Translations under genes and position numbers: made by a program
In this document: piece by piece, positions 1 to 7,174 of the stretch
Position numbering within the stretch: position 1 is the first letter of the stretch
How the letters are laid out: every line of letters begins with the position of its first letter
The notes under the pieces: model-generated
The model's database searches: none
Seen by the model: the letters and a program-made list of their open reading frames with translations, nothing else
Told to the model about the DNA's origin: nothing
NCBI RefSeq assembly: GCF_016811915.1
Contig: NZ_CP069127.1
Span: 5,850,501 to 5,914,500, forward strand
Direction of reading: 5' to 3'
Origin: Brevibacillus choshinensis
Lineage (GTDB): Bacteria > Bacillota > Bacilli > Brevibacillales > Brevibacillaceae
Length of the DNA: 64,000 nucleotides

Positions 1-259
1 CGCCAGCCTTGACGCTGTCACCTTCATTTCGGCTCAGCTCCACGACACGCCCCCCTACTTCAAAGGAGACGACCGCTTCCTCCAACGGCTGCAGCGTGCC
101 AGAAAGCTCCGACACAAATGTGGCTTGCTCCTGCTTCACCGTTTCCATTACAACCTGCTTTACTTCCTTCACTGGCGCTGCTGCCTGCTCTTTTTCACTG
201 CAAGCCGTCGTTGCCAATAAACATACCATCATTGCAGAAACAAGCCATTTCTTTTTCAT
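1..259 (-). CDS. Efflux membrane-fusion (HlyD/AcrA-type) adaptor, N-terminal part only
   Basis: The gene starts at 259 and runs off the left edge, so only about 86 residues are visible. It opens with a lipoprotein signal peptide (MKKKWLVSAMM, then LLATTAC with the lipobox Cys at about residue 20). A short linker leads into a biotinyl-lipoyl-like stretch (SGTLQPLEEAVVSFEVGGRV, then NEGDSVKAG), the usual start of RND/ABC efflux adaptor subunits. In Gram-positives such lipoproteins bridge a membrane transporter and the cell surface. It lies 22 bp downstream of a tetR gene on the same strand, so the two probably form an operon controlled by that repressor. The substrate cannot be judged; the transporter gene would lie beyond the window. 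Confidence 0.8.
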   Translation of the reverse strand, partial: MKKKWLVSAMMVCLLATTACSEKEQAAAPVKEVKQVVMETVKQEQATFVSELSGTLQPLEEAVVSFEVGGRVVELSRNEGDSVKAG

Positions 260-281
260 GACGCCCTCCGCTCCTATATAC

Positions 282-917
282 CTAGCGATGTGAATGGGTA
301 TTCCCCGTAATTCCATTCATCAGGATGTTGGTTGCATCCTCAAATAACTGCTCTTCCTGAAAATTGAGACTGAGATTGACACGGTATTTCGCCATAAACG
401 AATAAAAGAAGGTGGAGACAAACATGAGTGCCGCAGCGCAGGCATCTCCCTTGGGCAAATGCCCCTGGTCCTGAAATTCCTGGAGCTTGTTGGACAAGAC
501 CTCCACTGCCGTCATCGGAAGGCTGCTGAACAGTTTGATGACCTCTGGGTGATTGTCTGCTTCGATCATGCAAATCATGAGTATTTCCTTGCGTTCAACG
601 AGCATCTGGTAGTACCCTCGCGCGTAGCGCAAGAGCATCTGCTTGAGCTCGGAAAAGTCGCCGTGCAGATCATTTTCCAGCTGCTGGCGGATATCTACAA
701 TCCCCTTCAACAGCTCCTCGAGAATCGCTTCCTTGTTTTTAAAATGGCGGAAGATCGTGACCTCATTGACGCCTGCCAATTGGGAAATCTTGCGGGTCGT
801 TGCCCCCTTGTAGCCTTTTTTGGCCATAAGCTGGCTGGCGGCAGCCAAAATGCGCTCACGAGTCTCCTGCTCTTCTCCTCTCCCTCCCTGTGAAGGTCCT
901 ATATCTGGCTGGTCCAT
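282..917 (-). CDS. TetR/AcrR family transcriptional regulator
   Basis: The protein has 211 residues. The N-terminal TetR helix-turn-helix is clear (TRERILAAASQLMAKKGY, then TTRKISQLAGVNEVTIFRHF, roughly residues 20-60), followed by an all-helical ligand-binding domain. I chose the ATG at 917 because it is preceded by AAGGAGGAGCGG; a longer frame reaching 962 has no such site. The gene is followed after 22 bp by an efflux adaptor lipoprotein, so the likely role is drug- or stress-inducible repression of that efflux operon. Its promoter (TTTACA, 17 bp, TATAAT) carries a dyad overlapping the -35 box, which suggests autoregulation. The inducing ligand is unknown. Confidence 0.9.
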   Translation of the reverse strand: MDQPDIGPSQGGRGEEQETRERILAAASQLMAKKGYKGATTRKISQLAGVNEVTIFRHFKNKEAILEELLKGIVDIRQQLENDLHGDFSELKQMLLRYARGYYQMLVERKEILMICMIEADNHPEVIKLFSSLPMTAVEVLSNKLQEFQDQGHLPKGDACAAALMFVSTFFYSFMAKYRVNLSLNFQEEQLFEDATNILMNGITGNTHSHR

Positions 918-976
918 TCCGCTCCTCCTTATCTTCATGCAAGTGCTTGCTAACATTTTCATTTTTTACCAACGTC

Positions 977-1015
977 ATTATATCCTGCGCCTTCATGCAT
1001 GTAAACACTTGCATG
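977..1015 (-). promoter_or_regulatory. tetR promoter with overlapping operator dyad
   Basis: On the minus strand, -35 TTTACA (1000-1005) and -10 TATAAT (977-982) are separated by 17 bp. An inverted repeat CATGCA-N10-TGCATG (994-1015) covers the -35 region. This is a plausible TetR autoregulatory operator. Confidence 0.6.
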
Positions 1016-1049
1016 CGCTTTCAATTGTGAATTTTTGGTATATCTACAC

Positions 1050-2366
1050 TTACGCATTTCCATAGTTCCGGAAGAGCAAACGCTTTATCGGTGGAAGGGA
1101 CTGAATCAACCGAAATACGCTCTTCATCACGGCTAAGGCTACCGCATTTTCAGAGGTGGCTTGCCGTGCAGCTTTCATCGAACTTCGAACGGCATCAAAT
1201 CCATATTGGACCATCTTGTTTTCGTAGTCGCGAATCGCTTGCAGAAGCGGCTTTTCTCCGCGATGCGCAGAAATGACATTTTCGCAAAGAAGCTCCGCAT
1301 CCCGCAAGGCCGTATTGGCTCCAATCCCTCTCATCGGCGTCATGCTGTGGATGGCATCCCCCAGGAGCGTAATCGTTTTCGTTTCCCATGGTTGAATCGG
1401 AACAGAAGAATGGATGGGCAAAGGAGTGATCGTACTCGGATCAGCCATGCGAACCAAGCTTTGAAAACGTGGATCCCAGTCCCTGATCAGTGTCAAAACC
1501 GCCTTCTGCATTTCGCACCCATCCGCTTCTGTCACGTCTTTCTGGAACGGGTATTTTTCCCGGCGAGCGATGAACTGCCACAGGATGTGATCTTTGGTAT
1601 TTTCAAACAAAAGAGAGGACTGTTTTTCAGAGGAGTTTCCTCCGATGGAATAGATCACATCTTTGGGGTCGTGCACAAACTCTTGAACCGCGACAAACAT
1701 CCCCAGTCCATTCGGTGCTACAACAGATGCCGGTCCATCGAAAAGATTGACCGGAAGCAGCCGCCGTGTTTCCTGTGTCAAAAGAAGCTTTCCTGCAATA
1801 ATCAGAATTCCCGTGTCGATTCGTTTGGCATGAGGAAGAAACTGTTGTCGTACCCTCGAGTTCCCGCCATCCGCTGCAACCAGCATATCCCCCGTGGCTG
1901 ACGTGCCATCCGCAAAGAAAGCCGTAATCTTCCCTTCCTGCCCTACCCGGTAGCATGTAAACTGCTTATCGAAATGCACGATATTGTCCATCTCAGCCAG
2001 CAGCACCTGCCGTAATGTCATTCGACTGACCGACTTATGGCTTTGGACGGGATCAGGCTCTCCCCCGCTTTCATTACGGCAAATGGAAAGCAATTCTTCC
2101 ATCTGCTCGGTATAAAAGCCAAAGCGTTTTGATGCTTGCCCGCAGGTCGAAAGGAATGCATCATATAAATGCGGGGGTAAGCATGCATGCAAAGCGCGGC
2201 TTCCATTGGGATTGATATGGATCCGGTAACCTTGCAACCGTGCAGCAGCTGTCCGATCCCGCTCGTAAACGGCTACGCTGACTCCTGCTTTTTTCAGTCC
2301 CTGCGCAAGACATAGCCCCCCGATCCCTCCCCCGATGATGATGACATGAAAAGGTGCTTCCGACAT
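1050..2366 (-). CDS. FAD-dependent monooxygenase (PHBH/TetX-like)
   Basis: The 438-residue flavoprotein shows the dinucleotide-binding GxGxxG (IIIGGGIGGLCLAQGL, residues 9-24), an acidic strand end (VAVYERDR), a DG-type motif (AADGGNSRVRQQF) and the C-terminal FAD motif (GDAIHSMTP near residue 336, then GIGANTALRDA). This order is typical of class A flavin monooxygenases, which use NAD(P)H and O2 to hydroxylate aromatic or polyketide-like substrates; some inactivate antibiotics. The start at 2366 has AAAGGAGG six bases upstream. The gene is divergent from a MarR regulator, with two palindromes in the shared intergenic region. The substrate is not predictable from sequence. Confidence 0.88.
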   Translation of the reverse strand: MSEAPFHVIIIGGGIGGLCLAQGLKKAGVSVAVYERDRTAAARLQGYRIHINPNGSRALHACLPPHLYDAFLSTCGQASKRFGFYTEQMEELLSICRNESGGEPDPVQSHKSVSRMTLRQVLLAEMDNIVHFDKQFTCYRVGQEGKITAFFADGTSATGDMLVAADGGNSRVRQQFLPHAKRIDTGILIIAGKLLLTQETRRLLPVNLFDGPASVVAPNGLGMFVAVQEFVHDPKDVIYSIGGNSSEKQSSLLFENTKDHILWQFIARREKYPFQKDVTEADGCEMQKAVLTLIRDWDPRFQSLVRMADPSTITPLPIHSSVPIQPWETKTITLLGDAIHSMTPMRGIGANTALRDAELLCENVISAHRGEKPLLQAIRDYENKMVQYGFDAVRSSMKAARQATSENAVALAVMKSVFRLIQSLPPIKRLLFRNYGNA

Positions 2367-2429
2367 GTTAATCCTCCTTTTATGTGGTAAGATTTTCGTA
2401 ACGAAACATTCTTTCCAAGTGTTTTTCTT

Positions 2430-2444
2430 AGATAATGATTATCT
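2430..2444. promoter_or_regulatory. Fur-box-like palindrome (7-1-7)
   Basis: AGATAAT-G-ATTATCT is a perfect 7-1-7 inverted repeat. It matches the Bacillus Fur consensus TGATAATNATTATCA at 12 of 14 arm positions. It lies 64 bp upstream of the monooxygenase start and about 40 bp upstream of the marR start. Confidence 0.5.
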
Positions 2445-2457
2445 TAGTTACTAAGAT
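2441..2457. promoter_or_regulatory. Probable MarR operator
   Basis: ATCTTAGT-T-ACTAAGAT is a perfect 8-bp inverted repeat with a one-base centre. It sits just upstream of the marR start and shares three bases with the Fur-like palindrome. The size fits a MarR dimer site, so it may repress both divergent genes. Confidence 0.6.
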
Positions 2458-2483
2458 ATATACGTATGCGGGGGTATGCCAAA

Positions 2484-2957
2484 ATGCCAAGCCGGAAAGA
2501 AATCTTGGCCTCCTTGTTGAATGAAATGCGCCGGCTCAGTACGGCGACTGTACTGATGCATCAAAGCATCGCGGATCATCTGGGACTGAATTCAACCGAC
2601 CATAAATGCCTTGACTTCATTTTGAACAGGGAGCCCATGACAGCCGGTCAGCTGTCGGAATTGACCAACCTCACGACCGGAGCCGTGACCGGCGTGATCG
2701 ATCGATTGGAGAGGGCCGGCTACGTGCAAAGGGTGACGGATCCAAAAGATCGGCGGCGCATCTACATCCAACCGATTCATGAGAAGGCTTACGCGGATAT
2801 CGAGCCATTGTTTCGTCCCATCTCGGATGCGACCATCCAGATGTGTTCTCGCTACAGTGAGCAGGAGCTGATGACCATAGTAGACTTTGCCGCCCGTGCC
2901 GTTGATTTGTCTGAAGCTGAGACGGCTCGCATACGGAGCGAAGGGAAAAAGAACTGA
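2484..2957 (+). CDS. MarR family transcriptional regulator
   Basis: The product has 157 residues with a winged helix-turn-helix. The recognition region reads MTAGQLSELTNLTTGAVTGV, followed by IDRLERAGYVQR and the wing VTDPKDRRRIYIQ. I prefer the ATG at 2484, preceded by GCGGGGGT; an in-frame ATG at 2466 lacks a spaced ribosome binding site. It is divergent from a flavin monooxygenase, and the palindrome at 2441-2457 directly precedes it, so it probably represses itself and the monooxygenase until a phenolic or other ligand binds. A large hairpin terminator follows. Confidence 0.88.
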   Translation: MPSRKEILASLLNEMRRLSTATVLMHQSIADHLGLNSTDHKCLDFILNREPMTAGQLSELTNLTTGAVTGVIDRLERAGYVQRVTDPKDRRRIYIQPIHEKAYADIEPLFRPISDATIQMCSRYSEQELMTIVDFAARAVDLSEAETARIRSEGKKN

Positions 2958-2961
2958 AGTA

Positions 2962-3047
2962 CGGAAAAGCCGTTGCACAAGCAATGCCCGGATTTTGTGG
3001 ATTCAAGGCTATGGGTTTGAATCTTTGTCAATCCGGGCGGCTTTTTC
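2962..3047 (+). terminator. Terminator after marR
   Basis: A long imperfect hairpin has outer arms GAAAAGCCG/CGGCTTTTTC, middle arms GCCCGGATT/AATCCGGGC and inner arms GATTCAA/TTGAATC, ending in a T-run. It may also serve the convergent bactofilin gene. Confidence 0.7.
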
Positions 3048-3771
3048 AATGCTGTTTGTGTTCTTTTACCTGCGAACTGCTGTCTTTGCGAAATTCCCCC
3101 GTATATTCGACCAAATCGATTTCACAGCCTGGCCCGATCTCTACGTTGTTTCCGCGCACGACCTTGGCCCGCGTGTACTCCAGATAGATTTCGTCACCCT
3201 CGACCGTATCGACCGACAGCGTATTGTTGAAAATGTGCTTGATGATTTTGTTTAGCGTGCTGTTCCCCGCCTTGCGGACTTCGATATGCTCACCGCCGAT
3301 CTCCCTCGCTTCGCAGCCGCCGTGCAAATGGATTTCGATGCGACCGGCGTTCAGCAAGCCTCCGATGGAGAATGCCCCTTTGGCTTTGAACAGTTCCGCT
3401 TCGCAATCTCCCGTTGACTTCAAATATCCCCGCAGCTTGATTTCCTCACCAGACATGCTGCCGTGCACTTTGGCACTGCCATCCACGCGCAATTGAGTAA
3501 ACTCCACATCCCCATTGACATCGACCTGCCCGTAAATCTCCATGTTTTCAGCATGGAACGCACCGCTCACAGTGGCATTTCCCTCCACCTTCACATTTGT
3601 CGCCTGAACATCCCCGTCGATGCTGACGTGACCCGCGCAATGCAGATCGATACACTCCACATCACCTTTTACTTTGCCAAAGCCCTGTACGTTGACTTCC
3701 CGGTAAACGCCTCCCGAAGCATGCACCGAGCCGTGAATGACCAGATCCGGTCGATTATCCTGATTCATCAT
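3046..3771 (-). CDS. Bactofilin-like polymer-forming protein (YhbE/YhbF type)
   Basis: The protein has 241 residues built from repeated short beta-turns with regularly spaced Gly, Val and Asp (VQGFGKVKGDVECIDLHCAG, GHVSIDGDVQATNVKVEGNA). This is the right-handed beta-helix pattern of bactofilins and the DUF583-type YhbE/YhbF proteins. Two such segments occur, roughly residues 10-140 and 140-220. Bactofilins polymerise into filaments that help localise cell-envelope enzymes. The gene lies 14 bp downstream of a yhbD-like gene on the same strand, the same arrangement as B. subtilis yhbD-yhbE-yhbF, but with one bactofilin gene here. Its specific role is unknown. Confidence 0.82.
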   Translation of the reverse strand: MMNQDNRPDLVIHGSVHASGGVYREVNVQGFGKVKGDVECIDLHCAGHVSIDGDVQATNVKVEGNATVSGAFHAENMEIYGQVDVNGDVEFTQLRVDGSAKVHGSMSGEEIKLRGYLKSTGDCEAELFKAKGAFSIGGLLNAGRIEIHLHGGCEAREIGGEHIEVRKAGNSTLNKIIKHIFNNTLSVDTVEGDEIYLEYTRAKVVRGNNVEIGPGCEIDLVEYTGEFRKDSSSQVKEHKQH

Positions 3772-3785
3772 CGATTCCCTCCCGA

Positions 3786-4415
3786 TTACTTGAGCAGTTT
3801 CGCTTTCAATTCCTCCAGGCAGCTGGCTACATTCAGCCTGCTGACCACCTTGACACTGTTATCGAAATACAATTCCGAAGCGCGGGGCGCGAGGGCGAAC
3901 GCGGAAACACCCATCTTGCGGACAAAGATCAGCTCACACGGCTTCCCTTGAAAGGCCGGGTAATGGCTATCCAGCACCTGGAGCAGTCCCCTGCCTTCCT
4001 CCAGACCCATTTCACCCATCACCAGCAGGCGTTCCACGATGTAGGCGTACAGGACGTTCTGAAATGGATAGGCATCTGCGGTGATGCCGAAGTGTTGAGC
4101 AAACAAGTCCAGCGTCGCCTTCGAAACAATGTTCTGTTTAATTAAGTCCTCCAGCATGATCATGGATTCAGCCAAGTTCGGTGAAAACATGTCAGCCAGT
4201 TCATCGAGTGACAGGTCATCCTTCATGTGAATGATCTTGTCGATTCTGGCCAGGATTTGCTCCTTTGGGAAAAACGTCTCCTGACCCGTAAAGGTTGAGC
4301 GGCGAATAAACCAGTCCTCCGGAATCAGGTTTTTTCTTTTCCAACGATACAGCTGGCCGTACGAAATACCGGTAAGCTCCAGCAGCTCCTTTTTCGAAAT
4401 GAAGTCGTCTTCCAT
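3786..4415 (-). CDS. yhbD: YhbD-like MerR-fold regulator (DUF4004)
   Basis: The 209-residue protein starts at the ATG at 4415, preceded by GTGGAGGT with seven-base spacing. Its N-terminus has a MerR-like helix-turn-helix (FISKKELLELTGISYGQLYR, then WKRKNLIPEDWFIRR, residues 5-40). Next come a helical middle and a C-terminal domain with two short Leu/Val-rich stretches. It resembles B. subtilis YhbD. It heads a two-gene unit with the downstream bactofilin gene, and a 21-bp dyad just upstream looks like a MerR-type operator. Control of the bactofilin gene by this protein is an inference. Confidence 0.8.
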   Translation of the reverse strand: MEDDFISKKELLELTGISYGQLYRWKRKNLIPEDWFIRRSTFTGQETFFPKEQILARIDKIIHMKDDLSLDELADMFSPNLAESMIMLEDLIKQNIVSKATLDLFAQHFGITADAYPFQNVLYAYIVERLLVMGEMGLEEGRGLLQVLDSHYPAFQGKPCELIFVRKMGVSAFALAPRASELYFDNSVKVVSRLNVASCLEELKAKLLK

Positions 4416-4438
4416 GTCAAGCACCTCCACGAACAATG

Positions 4439-4459
4439 TAACATAACACTGTTACGTTA
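4439..4459. promoter_or_regulatory. MerR-type operator dyad upstream of yhbD
   Basis: TAACATAACACTGTTACGTTA is an imperfect 21-bp palindrome in which 8 of 10 base pairs are symmetric. It is centred 34 bp upstream of the yhbD start. The length is in the range used by MerR-family proteins between -35 and -10. Confidence 0.5.
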
Positions 4460-4468
4460 TCAACCAAA

Positions 4469-4494
4469 AGAAAAGACTGCTTGTCTGCAGTCTT
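4469..4494 (-). terminator. Terminator of the pseudouridine synthase gene
   Basis: On the minus strand AAGACTGC-AGACAA-GCAGTCTT is followed by TTCTTTT, starting about 10 bp after the stop codon. Confidence 0.75.
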
Positions 4495-4503
4495 GTTCAC
4501 AGC

Positions 4504-5454
4504 CTATTCAAATTCTGCTGCAATCAAACGCTTCAGATCCGTTGGCAGCGGCGCTTCGCATTGGAGCTTTTCATTCCGCAGCGGATGGTGGAACGCCAGT
4601 GACGATGCATGAAGTGCTTGTCTGCGTAACAAACCTCTGGTACCTCCGTACATCGTATCTCCTGCCAGGGGATGGCCGATGTGCTCGAAATGAACCCGAA
4701 TCTGGTGGGTTCGGCCCGTCTCCAGCCAGACACGCACCATCGACATGTGCGAAGACCGCTGGATTACCTCATAATGCGTGATCGCTGCATCTCCTCCCTC
4801 TACGACTCTTCGCTTGGTCGGATGCCCCGGGTCGCGGCCGATTGGCGCATCGATGGTTCCCCGTTCATTCTCCAGCACTCCGCTGACGACGGCCACATAT
4901 TCCCGGTGGATGCCCCCTTCCCGCAGTAAACGATCCGCGATTTGATGTCCATAGCTGCTTTTGGCGAGCAGAATGGCTCCAGAGGTATCCTTGTCGAGGC
5001 GATGTACAGGGTGGATGCTCAATTGCTCTCCTCGCGGGGCAAAGTGGGCTGCCAATGCATGGACCAGCGTCCCATCCTGCTCCTCTTTTATCGGGTGCAC
5101 CATCATGCCTGCCGGTTTGTTCGCAATCAACAGATGATCGTCCTCGTACAAAAGCTCGACCGGCAGGACATGAGTGCTTGGGGCAGGGGCCTGTGTCTGT
5201 ACTTTCACTCGCGACGTATCATGCTGCGGCTGTCTATCTGGCTGTCGCTCCACGACCCGGATCGCGACTTGATCTCCCGCCTTTACCTGGCGCTGTAAAA
5301 AAGGCTGCTTTCGGTTGAGCAAAATCCCCTTGCTTCTCGTCAGCCGCTGCATCATACGCCCCGATACGTTCAGCTTTTGCCGAACGATCTGCTCTACATT
5401 CATTCCTGCTTCCTCTTCAGTGACGGTATATTCGATCCAGTCTTTGCGGCTCAC
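4504..5454 (-). CDS. RluA family pseudouridine synthase
   Basis: The 316-residue protein has an N-terminal S4-like RNA-binding region (NVEQIVRQKLNVSGRMMQRL, then SKGILLNRKQP). The catalytic domain carries HRLDKDTSGAILLAKS, where the Asp is the conserved nucleophile, and the downstream GRTHQIRVHFEHIGHPLAGD motif. The family converts uridine to pseudouridine in 23S rRNA or tRNA. I prefer the GTG at 5454 (AGAGGG upstream); an in-frame GTG at 5502 would add 16 residues without a clear ribosome binding site. It is transcribed alone and ends in a good terminator. The target nucleotide is not predictable. Confidence 0.9.
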   Translation of the reverse strand: MSRKDWIEYTVTEEEAGMNVEQIVRQKLNVSGRMMQRLTRSKGILLNRKQPFLQRQVKAGDQVAIRVVERQPDRQPQHDTSRVKVQTQAPAPSTHVLPVELLYEDDHLLIANKPAGMMVHPIKEEQDGTLVHALAAHFAPRGEQLSIHPVHRLDKDTSGAILLAKSSYGHQIADRLLREGGIHREYVAVVSGVLENERGTIDAPIGRDPGHPTKRRVVEGGDAAITHYEVIQRSSHMSMVRVWLETGRTHQIRVHFEHIGHPLAGDTMYGGTRGLLRRQALHASSLAFHHPLRNEKLQCEAPLPTDLKRLIAAEFE

Positions 5455-5541
5455 GTCTATCCCTCTGTTCCATGCTTTTTTCTTATTGTAGCAAAAAGGC
5501 ACGCCGACATCCTACTTTGCGTCATCCCATCTGACTTCCCC

Positions 5542-5712
5542 TCACCGGTTGATCCACACGTTTTGCAGCGCTTCGTCAAAGTCGGCTACCGCGACCTTCT
5601 GCCCCATCTCCAGCATCTGGGTCACATACCCTTCATCAGCAAGGAATTCGCAGCCGAGCAGGCGTCCTGCAAAAAAGGTGTGCAAGCGTTGTTTCCATCC
5701 CAGTCGAATCAT
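5542..5712 (-). CDS. Small hypothetical protein, 56 residues
   Basis: An ORF too short for usual cut-offs starts at ATG 5712 with GGGGGAATGAAGG just upstream and ends at TGA 5542-5544. The product begins MIRLGWKQRLHTFFAGRL, continues with EFLADEGYVTQMLEMGQK and ends NVWINR. Codon choice resembles its neighbours. A 7-bp dyad, ACTTATT-N5-AATAAGT (5741-5759), lies in its upstream region. I recognise no domain. It fills an otherwise empty gap between two genes on the same strand; conservation in relatives would be needed to confirm it. Confidence 0.45.
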   Translation of the reverse strand: MIRLGWKQRLHTFFAGRLLGCEFLADEGYVTQMLEMGQKVAVADFDEALQNVWINR

Positions 5713-5844
5713 CCTTCATTCCCCCAAACTCATTTAATAAACTTATTTGTATAATAAGTATATGTTAGAGTTTGGTAATTTGTAAATATTTTTGTTTAGA
5801 AAGTTTCTACTCTTATTTTCATTCGCCTTCTTTTTTGCGGGAGA

Positions 5845-5937
5845 TTAGAAAACTTGGCTGCGCCAAGCCTTTTGGCGAAGCCGTAGTTGCACTTATACTG
5901 GATAGGAATCTCATAAATTCCTATCTGTGCAAAAAAA
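5845..5937 (+). repeat. Dispersed hairpin repeat, copy A
   Basis: Begins TTAGAAAACTTGGCTGCGCC and contains GGCTGCGCC-loop-GGCGAAGCC. A second hairpin follows, GATAGGAAT-N7-ATTCCTATC (5901-5925), then CTGTGCAAAAAAA directly abutting the terminator. Related copies occur at 12030, 29327, 51482 and 62380. Confidence 0.65.
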
Positions 5938-5961
5938 CCACCATGCTAGGCATGATGGCTT
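5931..5961 (-). terminator. Terminator of the M29 aminopeptidase gene
   Basis: On the minus strand CCATCATGC-CTA-GCATGGTGG is followed by seven T residues, a few bases after the stop codon. Confidence 0.8.
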
Positions 5962-5967
5962 CGATAA

Positions 5968-7080
5968 TTACCCCTTCAGATTTTCCGGGTTCAGTCCTTG
6001 CAGCTCCGGCAGAACGAACAGTCCGTCTTTGCGGATCAGCACGTCATCAAACCAGATTTCTCCGCCGCCGTACTCTGGGCGCTGGATGTTTACCATGTCC
6101 CAGTGGATTTGGCTGCGGTTGCCGTTGTCGGCATTGTCATAGGCGCGTCCTGGCGTGAAGTGGAAGCTGCCCGCGATTTTCTCATCGAACAGAATGTCGT
6201 TCATCGGATGCAGAATGTATGGATGTACGCCGATCGCAAATTCCCCGATGTAGCGAGCTCCCTCGTCCGTGTCAAAGATTTGGTTGAGCTTTTCGGTGTT
6301 GTTGGAAGTCGCCTCGACGATCTTTCCATTTTCAAAAGTCAATTTGACGTTTTCAAACTTCGTGCCCATGTAGCTCGTTGGCGTATTGAACGTGATGGTC
6401 CCGTTTACGGAGTCACGCACAGGCGCAGTGAAAATCTCCCCATCCGGAATGTTGCGCAGACCGGAGCAGATCACATTCGGGATATCTTTGATGGAGAAGT
6501 GAAGGTCGGTACCTTTTCCAACGAGACGCACTCTGTCTGTGCGATCCATCAGTTCCTTCAGCGGCAGGAACGCCTCGTGCATGTTTTTGTAGTCAACGGA
6601 GCAGACATTGAAATAAAAGTCTTCAAATGCTTCTGTCGACATATTCGCACTCTGCGCCATCGCAGCTGTCGGGTAGTTGAGCAGTGTCCAGCGAACGTTC
6701 GAAATCAGGAAATCGTTCAGCTCCTGCATCACTTTCTGGTGAGCGCGGCGACGTTCAACCGGGACATCTGCCATTTCGCTGTCGTTTGTCGGACCATTGA
6801 TGACAATGTACGTATCCAGATCCTTGAACATCGGCTCTTCCCATTTCGCCAGATGGGCAGCACGTTCTTCACTCGCCCCCATCATCAGCTCTCGTTGAAT
6901 GCTCGGATCGATGATGCGAACAAATGGATAGGCACCTTTTCCGTACGCTTGCTTGACCAATTCCTTGGCCAGCGCGTGACCTTCTCCCCGCACCTCAATC
7001 AGCAGACTTTCCTTTGCTTCCAGGCGAACCGAGTGGCTTAGCAAATTTTCGGCCAATTTGACCAGTCTTGTATCCAACAT
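5968..7080 (-). CDS. M29 family metallo-aminopeptidase
   Basis: The 370-residue protein resembles the thermophilic aminopeptidases AmpS/PepS/AmpII of peptidase family M29. Visible family segments are VRLVGKGTDLHFSIKD, GEIFTAPVRDSVNGT with its metal-binding Glu, IGEFAIGVHP, and near the C-terminus HFTPGRAYDNADNGNRSQIH, then WDMV. These cytosolic enzymes use two divalent metals to remove N-terminal residues from peptides. I chose the ATG at 7080, preceded by GGGGGGATTACGG, rather than the longer frame to 7101. It is followed by a strong terminator. A second, shorter relative lies at 62485-63429. Confidence 0.88.
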   Translation of the reverse strand: MLDTRLVKLAENLLSHSVRLEAKESLLIEVRGEGHALAKELVKQAYGKGAYPFVRIIDPSIQRELMMGASEERAAHLAKWEEPMFKDLDTYIVINGPTNDSEMADVPVERRRAHQKVMQELNDFLISNVRWTLLNYPTAAMAQSANMSTEAFEDFYFNVCSVDYKNMHEAFLPLKELMDRTDRVRLVGKGTDLHFSIKDIPNVICSGLRNIPDGEIFTAPVRDSVNGTITFNTPTSYMGTKFENVKLTFENGKIVEATSNNTEKLNQIFDTDEGARYIGEFAIGVHPYILHPMNDILFDEKIAGSFHFTPGRAYDNADNGNRSQIHWDMVNIQRPEYGGGEIWFDDVLIRKDGLFVLPELQGLNPENLKG

Positions 7081-7174
7081 CCGTAATCCCCCCGCGCTCA
7101 TGATTGGTAAAAGCCTCTAACTCAGGACTGCTCCAGCCCCGTTAGAGCGACTTGCCGTCTTGATAAAATATATT

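Larger units (their letters stand above)
5713..5967. other. Intergenic region: AT-rich dyad, hairpin repeat, terminator
   Basis: Contains the dyad at 5741-5759, a copy of the dispersed hairpin repeat (5845-5937) and the terminator of the aminopeptidase gene. No ORF with a plausible ribosome binding site was seen here. Confidence 0.6.

Noticed and set aside
5998-7041. 347-codon plus-strand open frame
   Set aside because: Antisense to the M29 aminopeptidase gene.
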